A stretch of 16,673 bases of DNA, taken from NCBI GenBank assembly GCA_946401765.1, contig CAMIVJ010000016.1, positions 1 to 16,673 of the forward strand. The letters are read 5' to 3'. Below the pieces are notes generated by a model. The model did no database searches. It was given only the letters and a program-made list of their open reading frames with translations, and was not told the DNA's origin. The stretch comes from an uncultured bacterium (GTDB lineage Bacteria > Verrucomicrobiota > Kiritimatiellia > RFP12 > UBA1067). Positions 1-7,362 of the stretch are shown here, in pieces. Every line of letters begins with the position of its first letter. Position 1 is the stretch's first letter. Both the position numbers and the translations under genes were made by a program.

Positions 1-1166
1 TACGGCACGTCGGGAAGGCCCTTCTTGCCAAGGAACGTCCATGCGGGCGAAGCCGCCCTGCACGCGAGATACTCGCCCTCCGGGTCGAACCACTGAACGT
101 CGTATCCCTGCACGAAGAGCTTGCGCGGCGCGATCGAGGCGAGGAGCAGGTGCTGGTCGAACGTCAGCAGCGTGGCGGGGTCCTTCTCGTACTTCTTGTA
201 CGCCGGGCAGTACCAGTGGCGGAAGCTGCGCATCTCGGTGGCAACGTTCTCGCCCCAGTCGCGCTTGGCGAGCGGACACCCACCGCCGCCCGTCTGGTTG
301 GGCACGCACGCCGCGAAGCGCTCGTCGCGCGCGGCCGCGAGCAGGGCGGTCTTCCCAAGGCGGGAGTAGCCTGCCGCAATGGCCTTCTTCGCGTCGAGCT
401 CCGGAATCTTGAGGGCGAGGTCGAGTCCGCGCGAAAGCGCCCACGCCCATGCGCCGATGGAGGTGGTGTTGTCGTCGCGCGCAGGGTCGCGCTTCGGCCA
501 GAGGTCGAACACGCCCGACCAGGGGGAGGGATTTCCGCCCGGGTTCACGTCGGGCGAGACCTGCGCGTAGCACGCCGTGACGAGCGCATATCCGCGCGCG
601 AGGATCATGTGCGCGGGGAACACGAACTCCACGCTGTTCATGTCCTCGTACCTTCCGCGCAGCTCCTCCACGCACTTGTGCGCGGGGCGCAGCGCGATCC
701 ACATGTCGGGCGTGACCACCTGCTTGTCGCGGATGAGCTCGTAGTTGCCGCCGTAGTTGAGGAAGATGATTGGCAGGGCCGGTTTCTTGGCCCAGCGCGG
801 CAGCAGCACCAGCCAGTCGATCGCAGGGCCGCTCTTGTCGGCCTTGAACCACATGCGGTACTGGCGGCGTATCCCGAAGCCGGCGAGCGTCACGCCCTCC
901 TCCACCTTCTCGATCACAACCGTCTCTGGCGCGGGCGGCTCCTGGCCGAACATCTCCTTCGCGAAGATGCCGAGTATCTCTCGCCGCCTGCGCGCCCAGT
1001 CCGCAGGCGTGGCCACCTTCGTGCCGTCCACGAACGTAAGCGGATCCTCCAGCGTGTACGGCGCGATCTTCGACTTGTCGTAGTTGGCCCTCCAGTAGTC
1101 GGGACGCGCCGCAAACAATCCCGCCGCGGCAACCGCGACGACAGATGCAAAAAGAATCTTCTTCAT
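1..1166 (-). CDS. Secreted glucuronoyl esterase-like protein (CE15 family), partial at the 3' end
   Basis: This gene reads off the left edge; 388 residues are visible and the C-terminus is missing. It begins with a Sec-type signal peptide (MKKILFASVVAVAAAGLFAA), so the protein is exported. The nucleophile elbow GYSRLGK (Ser268), followed by a Gly-rich TGGGG loop (292-296) and the block FDQHLLLASIAPRKLFV ending in an Asp (356) and a DPEGE segment, is typical of CE15 alpha/beta-hydrolases. These cleave ester bonds between lignin alcohols and glucuronic acid on xylan, or related uronate esters. The catalytic His should lie about 50 residues after Asp356 and is outside the window. The start is supported by AAAGGAG seven bases upstream. 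It lies 21 bases after the secreted HAD phosphatase gene and is probably co-transcribed with it. A related acetyl esterase role cannot be excluded. Confidence 0.82.
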   Translation of the reverse strand, partial: MKKILFASVVAVAAAGLFAARPDYWRANYDKSKIAPYTLEDPLTFVDGTKVATPADWARRRREILGIFAKEMFGQEPPAPETVVIEKVEEGVTLAGFGIRRQYRMWFKADKSGPAIDWLVLLPRWAKKPALPIIFLNYGGNYELIRDKQVVTPDMWIALRPAHKCVEELRGRYEDMNSVEFVFPAHMILARGYALVTACYAQVSPDVNPGGNPSPWSGVFDLWPKRDPARDDNTTSIGAWAWALSRGLDLALKIPELDAKKAIAAGYSRLGKTALLAAARDERFAACVPNQTGGGGCPLAKRDWGENVATEMRSFRHWYCPAYKKYEKDPATLLTFDQHLLLASIAPRKLFVQGYDVQWFDPEGEYLACRAASPAWTFLGKKGLPDVP

Positions 1167-1187
1167 CCTACAGCTCCTTTCATTCGT

Positions 1188-2069
1188 TCATTCGCCAACC
1201 ACGGCCGTCTGATCCACTCTTCTGAAGAGACCTTCGAAACCGGGCTTTTCCTTGCCGCCGTTGATCATCAGGGCAAATCCCTTCGCGCCCCCGGGCAGCG
1301 GCTGCGACACGATGTAGCGCAGGAACGCGCCGTCAGTCGAGTAGCTGTTGCCAAAGCCCGCCACGGCAACTCCGTTCGGACGCGAGAGCAGCAGCTGGCG
1401 CACGTTCTCCACCTTGCCTTCGCCGTATGGCACCGGATGGACCACCTTCGTCGTCATCCGTCCGCCTTCCACCTCCACGCGTATCGCCCTCACGCGGTTC
1501 GGCGACACTCCCAGCGACTTCGCGGTCGACTTCACGTACACCTCCGGGCTCGCGCTCACCACGTAGTTCTCCACGCCCGCCTTCTCCAGCGCGCGCCAGA
1601 TCGCCATCGACGACGCGAAGTACCACTTCCTGTACACGCTCTCCACCTTCGCCTCGCAGAAGCGCACAATCGCGCTCTCCTCAACGCCCTCGTACACCTG
1701 GGCGTTGTATGGCCAGGCGAGCCAGCGGCCGATCGCGTTCATGCGCGGATAGTCCACGTCGCGGTACTGCAGCCAGCCCTTCTCGCCGGAATAAACCGGC
1801 GAGAGGCCGGCCTTGATCGTCTCCTCCATGAGGCCGGCGAACTTCTGCCTGCCGTCCTCCTCAAGGCCCTCGGTGATGTCGCCCTTCAGGATCGTACCGT
1901 CGAAGTCCCAGAACGCCATCGGCTTGGCATCGGGCTTCACGGCCTTGATCTTCGCCACGTTCGCGAGCACCTCGGCCACAACGCCGTCCACATGCGCCTC
2001 CGGCCCGGCCGCCGCGAACGCGGCAGCCGCAGCAATCCCCATCATAAACAAACATCCCATTCTTCCCAT
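1188..2069 (-). CDS. Exported HAD-superfamily phosphatase (HAD-IB-like)
   Basis: A 293-residue protein with an N-terminal hydrophobic, Ala-rich segment (about residues 8-22) that looks like a signal peptide, followed by a HAD phosphatase. Motif I is FWDFDGTI (nucleophile Asp55, acid/base Asp57), motif II is VVSAS (Ser172), motif III is probably the Lys in GEGKV (219), and motif IV is GFGNSYSTD (Asp246). All four catalytic motifs are present, so it should be active, most likely as a periplasmic or surface phosphomonoesterase; the substrate is unknown. A longer reading from 2111 exists, but the start at 2069 has GGAGG six bases upstream and puts the signal peptide at the true N-terminus. The CE15-like esterase gene follows after 21 bases, and proS lies 70 bases upstream. 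The pair may be read through from proS or have its own promoter; no clear promoter is seen in the 70-base gap. Confidence 0.85.
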   Translation of the reverse strand: MGRMGCLFMMGIAAAAAFAAAGPEAHVDGVVAEVLANVAKIKAVKPDAKPMAFWDFDGTILKGDITEGLEEDGRQKFAGLMEETIKAGLSPVYSGEKGWLQYRDVDYPRMNAIGRWLAWPYNAQVYEGVEESAIVRFCEAKVESVYRKWYFASSMAIWRALEKAGVENYVVSASPEVYVKSTAKSLGVSPNRVRAIRVEVEGGRMTTKVVHPVPYGEGKVENVRQLLLSRPNGVAVAGFGNSYSTDGAFLRYIVSQPLPGGAKGFALMINGGKEKPGFEGLFRRVDQTAVVGE

Positions 2070-2075
2070 GAACCG

Positions 2076-2080
2076 CCTCC
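2076..2080 (-). promoter_or_regulatory. Shine-Dalgarno deciding the HAD phosphatase start
   Basis: GGAGG on the minus strand ends six bases before the ATG at 2069. The alternative upstream ATG at 2111 would add 14 polar residues (including QSERRR) in front of the signal peptide, so the 2069 start is preferred. Confidence 0.75.
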
Positions 2081-2139
2081 GTTCTGATTGCCCAATGCCT
2101 GGCGCCTGCAAGGCGCGTCGCCGCTACAGCGAGCGCTCG

Positions 2140-3861
2140 TCAGCAGCTGGCGAGCAGCTCGAGAATGGCGGCGGGGGCCTCTGCGGGAGGAACGATCTTC
2201 ATCGCCTCCTTCGGGTCCTTGCGCGCCTTGATTTCCACGCCGCCCTTGGCGAGTCCCTTTGCGCCAACGACCACGCGCACGGTGAAGCCGATGAGGTCGG
2301 CGTCCTTGAACTTCACGCCGGGACGCTCCTCGCGGTCGTCCACGATCACGTCGACGCCCTTCTCCTCAAGCTGCGCCTCGAGATCCGCGGCCACATTCGC
2401 GACGGACTCGTCCGCCGGGTCAAGAAGATCGATCACCACCTGGTACGGAGCGACTGCAGACGGCCAGATGATGCCGTCCTTGTCGTGGCTCTGCTCGATG
2501 ACGGCCTGCAAGGTGCGGCTTATGCCGATTCCGTAGCAGCCCATCACCATCGTCTTCTCCTTGAGGTCGTCGGTCTTGAAGACGGCGTTGAAGGCGTCGG
2601 CATACTTCGTGCCGAGCTTGAACACGTGGCCCACCTCGATGCCGCGGCGGATGGCCATCGTCTTGCCGCAGTGAGGGCAGATGTCACCTGTCTGCGCGAC
2701 CACCAGGTCGGCGAAGTCGGCATCGGCGAGACGCGTGTCGCGCGCGAGGTCGACGTTCTTGAGGTGGTAGTCGTCGCGGTTGGCGCCCGTGATGCAGCCG
2801 CGCGCCCCTGCGAGGGACTGGTCGGCCACGATGCGCATAGCTGTGCAGGCAGGCCTCACGGGGCCCACGCTGCCGGCGTTTGCGCCAGTGGCCTGGAGAA
2901 CGGTCTCGTAGTCGGCGAGCTCGAGCTTCCTCACGCCGAGGAAGTGGCGCAGCTTCACGTCGTTCACGTCGCGGTCGCCCGGCACGCACACCATCACAGG
3001 CGTGCCGTCGGCCGAGTACACGAGCGACTTCACGAACGCGCTTCCCGGCACGCCCATGAACGCGGAGACCTGGTCGATCGTCTTGGCGCCAGGAGTGTGC
3101 ACCTCTTCGAAGTCAGGGCATGGGGCGTCGTCGCGCTTGGGCACGCTGCGCTCGGCCTTCTCGAGGTTGGCCGCATAGCCGCAGCCGTCGCAGAACGCTA
3201 TGCCGTCCTCGCCGGAGTCGGCGAGCACGTGGAACTCGTGGGAGAACTTGCCGCCGATGTCGCCGGTATCGGCCTCCACGGGGTACGCCTTGAGGCCGCA
3301 GCGCGAGAAGATGCGCTTGTAGGCGTTGAACATCGCCATGTAGCTAGCGTCGGCCGCGTCGAGCGAGACGTCGAAGGAATACGCGTCCTTCATGAGGAAC
3401 TCCTTCGAGCGCATGAGGCCGAAGCGCGGACGTATCTCGTCGCGGAACTTCCACTGGATCTGGTAGAGAGTGGCGGGCAGCTGGCGATAGGAGCTCACGA
3501 TGTTCTTCGCGAGGTCGGTCACCACCTCCTCGGCCGTGGGGCTGAGGGCGTATTCGTGCGCGCCGCGGTCCTTGAGGTGGAAGAGCCCGGGTCCCATCGT
3601 CTCCCAGCGGCCGCTCGTCTTCCACAGCTCGGCGGGCTGCAGGATCGGCATCACGATCTCCTGCGCGCCGGCGCGATCCATCTCCTCGCGCACGATTGCC
3701 GCGACCTTGTTGAGGGTGCGCATGCCGAGAGGCAGGTAGGTGTAGAGCCCGCCGGAAATCTTCTTCACGAGCGAGGCGCGCACAAGAAGCTTGTGCGAGT
3801 CGATCTCCGCGTCGCCAGGATCCTCGCGGAGAGTCTGTATCATCAGCTTAGTCCACTTCAT
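2140..3861 (-). CDS. proS: Prolyl-tRNA synthetase (bacterial type with editing insertion)
   Basis: A 573-residue class II aminoacyl-tRNA synthetase, matching the usual length of the bacterial (E. coli-like) ProRS. It charges tRNA-Pro in the cytoplasm, using ATP and releasing AMP and PPi. Visible signatures are the N-terminal block with KISGGLYTYLPLGMR, the motif 1 region GAQEIVMPILQPAELW, motif 2 FRDEIRPRFGLMRSKEF and motif 3 with GCYGIGISRTLQAVIEQ. They are followed by the C-terminal anticodon-binding domain. Between motifs 2 and 3 lies an insertion of roughly 180 residues, the size and position of the INS domain that deacylates mischarged Ala-tRNA-Pro. The gene begins 14 bases after the mazG stop with GGAG seven to eight bases before the ATG. 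It sits in a row with pfp, the degraded HAD gene and mazG and is probably co-transcribed with them. Confidence 0.97.
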   Translation of the reverse strand: MKWTKLMIQTLREDPGDAEIDSHKLLVRASLVKKISGGLYTYLPLGMRTLNKVAAIVREEMDRAGAQEIVMPILQPAELWKTSGRWETMGPGLFHLKDRGAHEYALSPTAEEVVTDLAKNIVSSYRQLPATLYQIQWKFRDEIRPRFGLMRSKEFLMKDAYSFDVSLDAADASYMAMFNAYKRIFSRCGLKAYPVEADTGDIGGKFSHEFHVLADSGEDGIAFCDGCGYAANLEKAERSVPKRDDAPCPDFEEVHTPGAKTIDQVSAFMGVPGSAFVKSLVYSADGTPVMVCVPGDRDVNDVKLRHFLGVRKLELADYETVLQATGANAGSVGPVRPACTAMRIVADQSLAGARGCITGANRDDYHLKNVDLARDTRLADADFADLVVAQTGDICPHCGKTMAIRRGIEVGHVFKLGTKYADAFNAVFKTDDLKEKTMVMGCYGIGISRTLQAVIEQSHDKDGIIWPSAVAPYQVVIDLLDPADESVANVAADLEAQLEEKGVDVIVDDREERPGVKFKDADLIGFTVRVVVGAKGLAKGGVEIKARKDPKEAMKIVPPAEAPAAILELLASC

Positions 3862-3875
3862 CGTAATTGCTCCAT

Positions 3876-4685
3876 TTAATTTTCAGTTGCGCCGCCTTCT
3901 GCGGCCTTTGCGGCGTCCCAGAGGGCGTCCATCTCGGCGAGCGTCATCGCCTTGAGGTCGCGTCCCTCGGCCTTTGCCGCCGCCTCCACGGCGCGGAAGC
4001 GCCGCGCGAACTTGGCGGTGGTGCCTTCGAGGGCGCTCTCGGCGTCCACCTTCAGGTGGCGCGCGAGGTTTGCGACTGCGAAGAGCAGGTCGCCCAGCTC
4101 CTCCTTCACGTGCGGGTCGAGGGAGGTGTCGGCGCTTGCGGCCACGGCCTCGTCGAGCTCGGCTGCCTCCTCGCGGATCTTCTCGCGCGGGCCGTCGGCA
4201 TCCTTCCAGTCGAAGCCCACGCGTGCGGCCTTCTCCTGCGTGCGCTGGGCCTTGAGGAGGCCTGGCAGCACGGGCGGCACGCCGTCGAGGGCGCTGTGGC
4301 GGCTCTCCTTGCGGTGCTCCTGCTGCTTGATCTGCTCCCAGTTCTTCAGCACGGTCGCCGGGTCGCGCGCCACCACGTCGCCGAACACGTGCGGGTGGCG
4401 GCGAACGAGCTTGTCGGAGATGGCGTTCGCCACGTCGTCGAACGTGAAGCGCCCCTCCTGCTCGGCCATCACGCACTGGAACATCACCTGGAGGAGCACG
4501 TCGCCGAGCTCCTCCACGTGGTTGGCCTTGTCCTCGGGATGGTCCATCGCGGCGAGGAGCTCGTACGTCTCCTCGAGAACGCAGGGCTTGAGCGTCTCAA
4601 GCGTCTGGACCTTGTCCCATGGACAGCCCGTCTCCGGATCGCGGAGACGGGTCATTATGGCATGCAGCCTCTCGATGCCCGTCAT
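3876..4685 (-). CDS. mazG: Nucleoside triphosphate pyrophosphohydrolase MazG
   Basis: A 269-residue, two-domain MazG protein of about the E. coli length. It hydrolyses (d)NTPs to NMP and PPi, cleaning the nucleotide pool or modulating the stringent response. Each half carries the alpha-helical metal-binding signature EExxE...ExxD: Glu38/Glu39/Glu42 with Glu59/Asp62 in the first, and Glu172/Glu173/Glu176 with Glu196/Asp199 in the second. The segments GCPWDKVQT and RRHPHVFGD are also characteristic. The frame is open further upstream to 4736, but the start at 4685 avoids a 37-base overlap with the preceding gene and gives the usual N-terminus (xxRLHxIMxRLRDPExGCPWD). The gap to the preceding stop is 13 bases; the SD is weak (AGGCGG). 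Both domains look intact. Confidence 0.96.
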   Translation of the reverse strand: MTGIERLHAIMTRLRDPETGCPWDKVQTLETLKPCVLEETYELLAAMDHPEDKANHVEELGDVLLQVMFQCVMAEQEGRFTFDDVANAISDKLVRRHPHVFGDVVARDPATVLKNWEQIKQQEHRKESRHSALDGVPPVLPGLLKAQRTQEKAARVGFDWKDADGPREKIREEAAELDEAVAASADTSLDPHVKEELGDLLFAVANLARHLKVDAESALEGTTAKFARRFRAVEAAAKAEGRDLKAMTLAEMDALWDAAKAAEGGATEN

Positions 4686-4698
4686 TTCGCGCGCCCGC

Positions 4699-5385
4699 CT
4701 ACTCCATATGCAGCATGCGGAACACAATGGCGGCAAGCGAAGCGTCGAACTGCTCCGCCACCGCGTCCGCGCCGCCGAAGTCCTGATAAGCCACGTGGTC
4801 GTGCACGATCGCGAGCGCGCTCATGCCTGCCACGAGAGCGCTCTTCACGCCCTTGCCGGAGCCCGTTACGGCCGCCGAGAGCTTCTCGATGAGGCCGTTC
4901 TGGCTGCACGCGCGGCGCCAGGCGTCCCACTTGCAGTTGCCGTACGTGTTGGACGGTTCGGCGTATGTGACCACGAGCGCGGGGTCGAACTCGGCGAGCG
5001 CGGCCTTGAGCGGCTCGACGTCCGAGCGCGTGGCCACAACCACCTTCACGCCCTTGTCGACGAGCGCCTTCACGAACGCCTTGAACTCGGGCGTGACCGC
5101 CTGCACAGCCTGCGTGCCGAGAGCCGTGCGGAACGCCTCCGCGAGCTCCTGGGCCACCTTCGCCGCGTCGGCCTTCGACCCGAGGAACTCGAAGAGCTCG
5201 CTGAGACCGCCCTGGTAGTTGCCGCCCACAAGGCGCATCGCCTCAAGCTTGACCGTGAGGTCGACGCCGTGCCCCTTGAGCACCTTCTTGGCCGTCTCGA
5301 ACAGCAGCTGGGATCCGTCTATCGCCGTGAAGTCGAACTCCACCACGACACCGCGCTGCAGCGCATTCTTGTTTTCATCTGCCAT
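4699..5385 (-). CDS. HAD-fold protein with degraded catalytic motifs (possible pseudo-phosphatase)
   Basis: A 228-residue cytoplasmic protein without signal peptide or membrane segment. The hydrophobic strand GVVVEFDFTAID (12-23) has the placement of HAD motif I, keeping the first Asp (18) but carrying Thr20 where the general acid/base Asp is expected. VKVVVATRSD (113-122) resembles motif II with Thr119. Where motif IV should give GD or GN with a metal-binding Asp, the protein has VAGMSALAIVHDHVA, so the metal site appears lost or rebuilt. I infer a HAD Rossmannoid fold with altered or absent phosphatase chemistry; a binding or regulatory role is possible. It lies between pfp (35 bases upstream) and mazG (13 bases downstream), which suggests co-transcription with both. 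An AAGGGA sequence about eight bases before the ATG supports the start. No exact family is recognised. Confidence 0.75.
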   Translation of the reverse strand: MADENKNALQRGVVVEFDFTAIDGSQLLFETAKKVLKGHGVDLTVKLEAMRLVGGNYQGGLSELFEFLGSKADAAKVAQELAEAFRTALGTQAVQAVTPEFKAFVKALVDKGVKVVVATRSDVEPLKAALAEFDPALVVTYAEPSNTYGNCKWDAWRRACSQNGLIEKLSAAVTGSGKGVKSALVAGMSALAIVHDHVAYQDFGGADAVAEQFDASLAAIVFRMLHME

Positions 5386-5420
5386 TTCAACTATCCCTTA
5401 AAACTTTATCCCCTGCATGC

Positions 5421-6653
5421 TCACTTCTTCACGACGCGCGTCTTGCGCGGACGCGGCTGGCCGATTTCCTTGAGCATCTTGCGGAAGCGGCTGTTGCGCA
5501 CGTTGAAGGGCTTGCCGCCCTTGATGCGCTCGAACTCGCACGCGCGCAGCTCGTTGTGCTGCTCTTCGTCCTTGCCCACCACGCCGCCGATTCCGGCGAG
5601 CGCGCACTCCACCGCCTTGACGGCGCAGTCGTGGATGAGGCGAAGGTCCTTCTTGTTAGGCGCAGCCGCGCGGGCGAAGTAGCCGCTCTTGAACACCTGC
5701 GTCTTCTCGGCGCCGATCTTTGCCGCGAACTGCTTGGCGAAGTACTGGCCCACGTTCACCTTGTCGAGACGGGGGTGGCCGAACGCGTCGAGCGGGATCT
5801 CCTCGCCCTGCTTCTTGAGCTCGGCGATGATCTGCTTCACGCAGGCGCCCTCGCTCACGAAGATGTTCACGCAGTCGTACTTGTCCATGACCTTGCGCAG
5901 GCGCTCGGCCTCCTTGTTGATGTCGATCTTCGCCTCGGGCACATAGACGGCATGCACGTCCTGCCGCTCGCGCGTGAGGCCGAACTCGGGCAGGAACTTG
6001 ATGCGGCGGGCGATCATCTTGTGGTACGTGATCGCCGTGAACGCGGTGAGCCATCCGCAGTTGCGGCCCATCACCTCGTGGATGATGAGAGCGCGCGGAT
6101 TGGCGCTGTTCTCCTTGACGACGTTCGCGAAGAACCTGGCGCCCTCCTCGGCTGCGGTGTACGCGCCGAGCGACTGCTTGATGGGATAGACGTCGTTGTC
6201 GATCGTCTTGGGGAGGCCCACGACGGTGAGATTGTAGTTGTTCTCGGCGAGGTACTTCGCGAGATCGGCCGCGGTTGTGTTGGTGTCGTCGCCGCCGATG
6301 GTGTGCAGCACGTCCACGCCGTCCTTCACCAGCTGGTCGGCCGCCACCTTGAGGGGATCCTCGCCCTCCTTCACGAGGCCGCGCTTCACGCAGTCGGCCA
6401 CGTTCGTGAGCTTCACGCGGCTGTTGCCGATGGGGCTGCCGCCGTGCTTCGTCAGCACGAGCGCGTTCTTGCGAACAGCGTCGGTCACCTTGATGGACTC
6501 TCCCTTCAGGAGGCCCATGTAACCATTCACGTAGCCTATCATTTCCACTTCCGGCGCCTTCTTCGTGTACTCGTCGATCAGGAACCCGATCGCCGAACTG
6601 AGGCAGGGCGCAAGCCCTCCCGCAGTGAGAAACGCCACCTTCTTGACTGCCAT
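5421..6653 (-). CDS. pfp: Pyrophosphate-dependent 6-phosphofructokinase
   Basis: A 410-residue PfkA-superfamily enzyme that phosphorylates fructose 6-phosphate to the 1,6-bisphosphate with PPi instead of ATP. The donor is read from two sites. The phosphate-binding loop is GGDDT (120-124), with Asp123 where ATP enzymes have Gly, and the active-site segment is PKTIDND (148-154), with Lys149 where ATP enzymes have Gly. Both are known markers of PPi use. MGRNCGW (195-201) is the substrate-binding MGR motif. The C-terminal tail is basic (RPRKTRVVKK). The start is supported by AAGGA eight bases upstream. It is the first gene of the pfp, HAD-like, mazG, proS row. The 101-base leader between ribH and pfp is AT-rich and contains an inverted repeat. 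The reaction is reversible, so the enzyme can also serve gluconeogenesis. Confidence 0.95.
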   Translation of the reverse strand: MAVKKVAFLTAGGLAPCLSSAIGFLIDEYTKKAPEVEMIGYVNGYMGLLKGESIKVTDAVRKNALVLTKHGGSPIGNSRVKLTNVADCVKRGLVKEGEDPLKVAADQLVKDGVDVLHTIGGDDTNTTAADLAKYLAENNYNLTVVGLPKTIDNDVYPIKQSLGAYTAAEEGARFFANVVKENSANPRALIIHEVMGRNCGWLTAFTAITYHKMIARRIKFLPEFGLTRERQDVHAVYVPEAKIDINKEAERLRKVMDKYDCVNIFVSEGACVKQIIAELKKQGEEIPLDAFGHPRLDKVNVGQYFAKQFAAKIGAEKTQVFKSGYFARAAAPNKKDLRLIHDCAVKAVECALAGIGGVVGKDEEQHNELRACEFERIKGGKPFNVRNSRFRKMLKEIGQPRPRKTRVVKK

Positions 6654-6693
6654 TTTGTTTTCCTTTCGGTTGTTTGAACTTGATTGTTGTTGA

Positions 6694-6740
6694 AAATTCT
6701 CTTTCGCCCCATTTGTAGAGGTCTGAAAGTTTGAGAATTT
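6694..6740 (-). other. Inverted repeat in the pfp 5' leader
   Basis: AAATTCTC at 6694-6701 pairs perfectly with GAGAATTT at 6733-6740, and TTTC at 6702-6705 can pair with GAAA at 6725-6728 after a short bulge. This forms a 12-pair hairpin in the message leader, or a binding-site dyad, about 40 bases upstream of the pfp start. It is not followed by a U-run in either direction, so it does not look like a standard terminator. It lies in the only notably AT-rich intergenic stretch of the left half (6654-6754), where no convincing -35/-10 pair was found. Confidence 0.4.
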
Positions 6741-6754
6741 GAAGAAACTAGACG

Positions 6755-7216
6755 CTAGATCTGCCGAAGCACGTTGGCAAGCTCGATCGCCGCCTGCATG
6801 GCGGAGAAGCCCTTGTTGCCCTGCTTCGTTCCGCAGCGCTCGACGGCCTGCTCCAGATTCTCAGCGCTCACCACTCCGTCCGCCACGGGCACGCCCGTCT
6901 CGAGCGCGATCTCGCTGAACGCCCGCGCAGTCGTCTCGCAGATGAGCCCCGCGTGCGCCGTAGCGCCCTGCACCACCGCTCCAAGGCCCACGATGGCATT
7001 GTACGCGCCGCTCGCGGCGAGCTTCTTCGCCACGACGGGTATCTCGTACGCGCCAGGAACGCGTACCAGCACAAGGTCGCCATCGGCGCCGCCCATACGA
7101 GCAAACGCGTCAGCAGCGCCCTTCACCAGCTGCTCAACAAGGAACGAGTTGAAGCGGCTCGCCACAAGCGCGATCCGCAGCCCCGCCGCAGTAAGATTTC
7201 CTTCGATCGTCTTCAT
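6755..7216 (-). CDS. ribH: 6,7-dimethyl-8-ribityllumazine synthase
   Basis: A 153-residue lumazine synthase of normal length, the penultimate step of riboflavin synthesis. It condenses 5-amino-6-ribitylamino-uracil with 3,4-dihydroxy-2-butanone 4-phosphate and usually assembles into pentamers or capsids. Landmarks are SRFN (20-23), VPGAYEIP (53-60), GLGAVVQGATAH with the catalytic His88, ETGVPVADGV, and ERCGTKQGNKG (126-136) with the conserved Arg and Lys. GAVVQGATAH departs slightly from the common GxVIRGxTxH, with Gln at the usual Arg. The start has a strong AAAGGAG seven bases upstream. The gene stands apart from other riboflavin genes here and has its own promoter at 7246-7274. No FMN riboswitch is visible in the short leader. 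It is 101 bases upstream of pfp. Confidence 0.97.
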   Translation of the reverse strand: MKTIEGNLTAAGLRIALVASRFNSFLVEQLVKGAADAFARMGGADGDLVLVRVPGAYEIPVVAKKLAASGAYNAIVGLGAVVQGATAHAGLICETTARAFSEIALETGVPVADGVVSAENLEQAVERCGTKQGNKGFSAMQAAIELANVLRQI

Positions 7217-7245
7217 GCACTTCTCCTTTCGGTCGTGTGGTTTAG

Positions 7246-7274
7246 ATTATCCCACAAACCGCCGAAAAAGACAA
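7246..7274 (-). promoter_or_regulatory. Sigma70-type promoter for ribH
   Basis: On the minus strand TTGTCT (7269-7274) and GATAAT (7246-7251) are separated by exactly 17 bases, and TGG directly before the -10 gives an extended -10 element (TGn). The -35 matches consensus at 4 of 6 positions and the -10 at 5 of 6. Transcription would start around 7239, giving a leader of about 20-25 bases that holds the AAAGGAG ribosome site of ribH. Confidence 0.7.
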
Positions 7275-7335
7275 GAGGCGCAGACGGGCCGTACGACAAA
7301 AATGTCGGTTCGGCTTCTGGTCTGCGCCGTTTTTG
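7266..7335 (-). terminator. Long interrupted hairpin, probable (bidirectional) terminator
   Basis: GGCGCAGAC (7277-7285) pairs perfectly with GTCTGCGCC (7320-7328). Inside it GCCG pairs with CGGC and CGAC with GTCG around a loop AAAAAT, giving about 17 base pairs with internal loops. On the plus strand the stem is followed at once by GTTTTT. On the minus strand a CTTTTT follows after a 6-base gap. It lies 35 bases after the stop of the secreted protein gene, so the natural reading is the end of the block C operon. The minus-strand T-run falls in the spacer of the ribH promoter. The plus-strand side could stop antisense transcription. Confidence 0.6.
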
Positions 7336-7362
7336 GTCCAAATGGATTCTGCCGCATCGCCG

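Noticed and set aside
150..2087. Long plus-strand open frame of 645 codons
   Set aside because: It lies antisense to the CE15 and HAD genes. It is rich in Arg, His and Val with no recognisable domain, the usual shadow in GC-rich DNA.
2102..2116. Small hairpin in the gap between proS and the HAD phosphatase gene
   Set aside because: Only a 6-bp stem with a 3-base loop and no following U-run; too weak to call a terminator.
1813..3879. Plus-strand open frame of 688 codons opposite proS
   Set aside because: Antisense to a clear proS gene, with biased His/Val/Ala/Arg composition and no motifs.
7217..7362. Possible FMN riboswitch ahead of ribH
   Set aside because: The leader after the promoter is only about 20-25 bases and none of the conserved RFN-element segments is visible.
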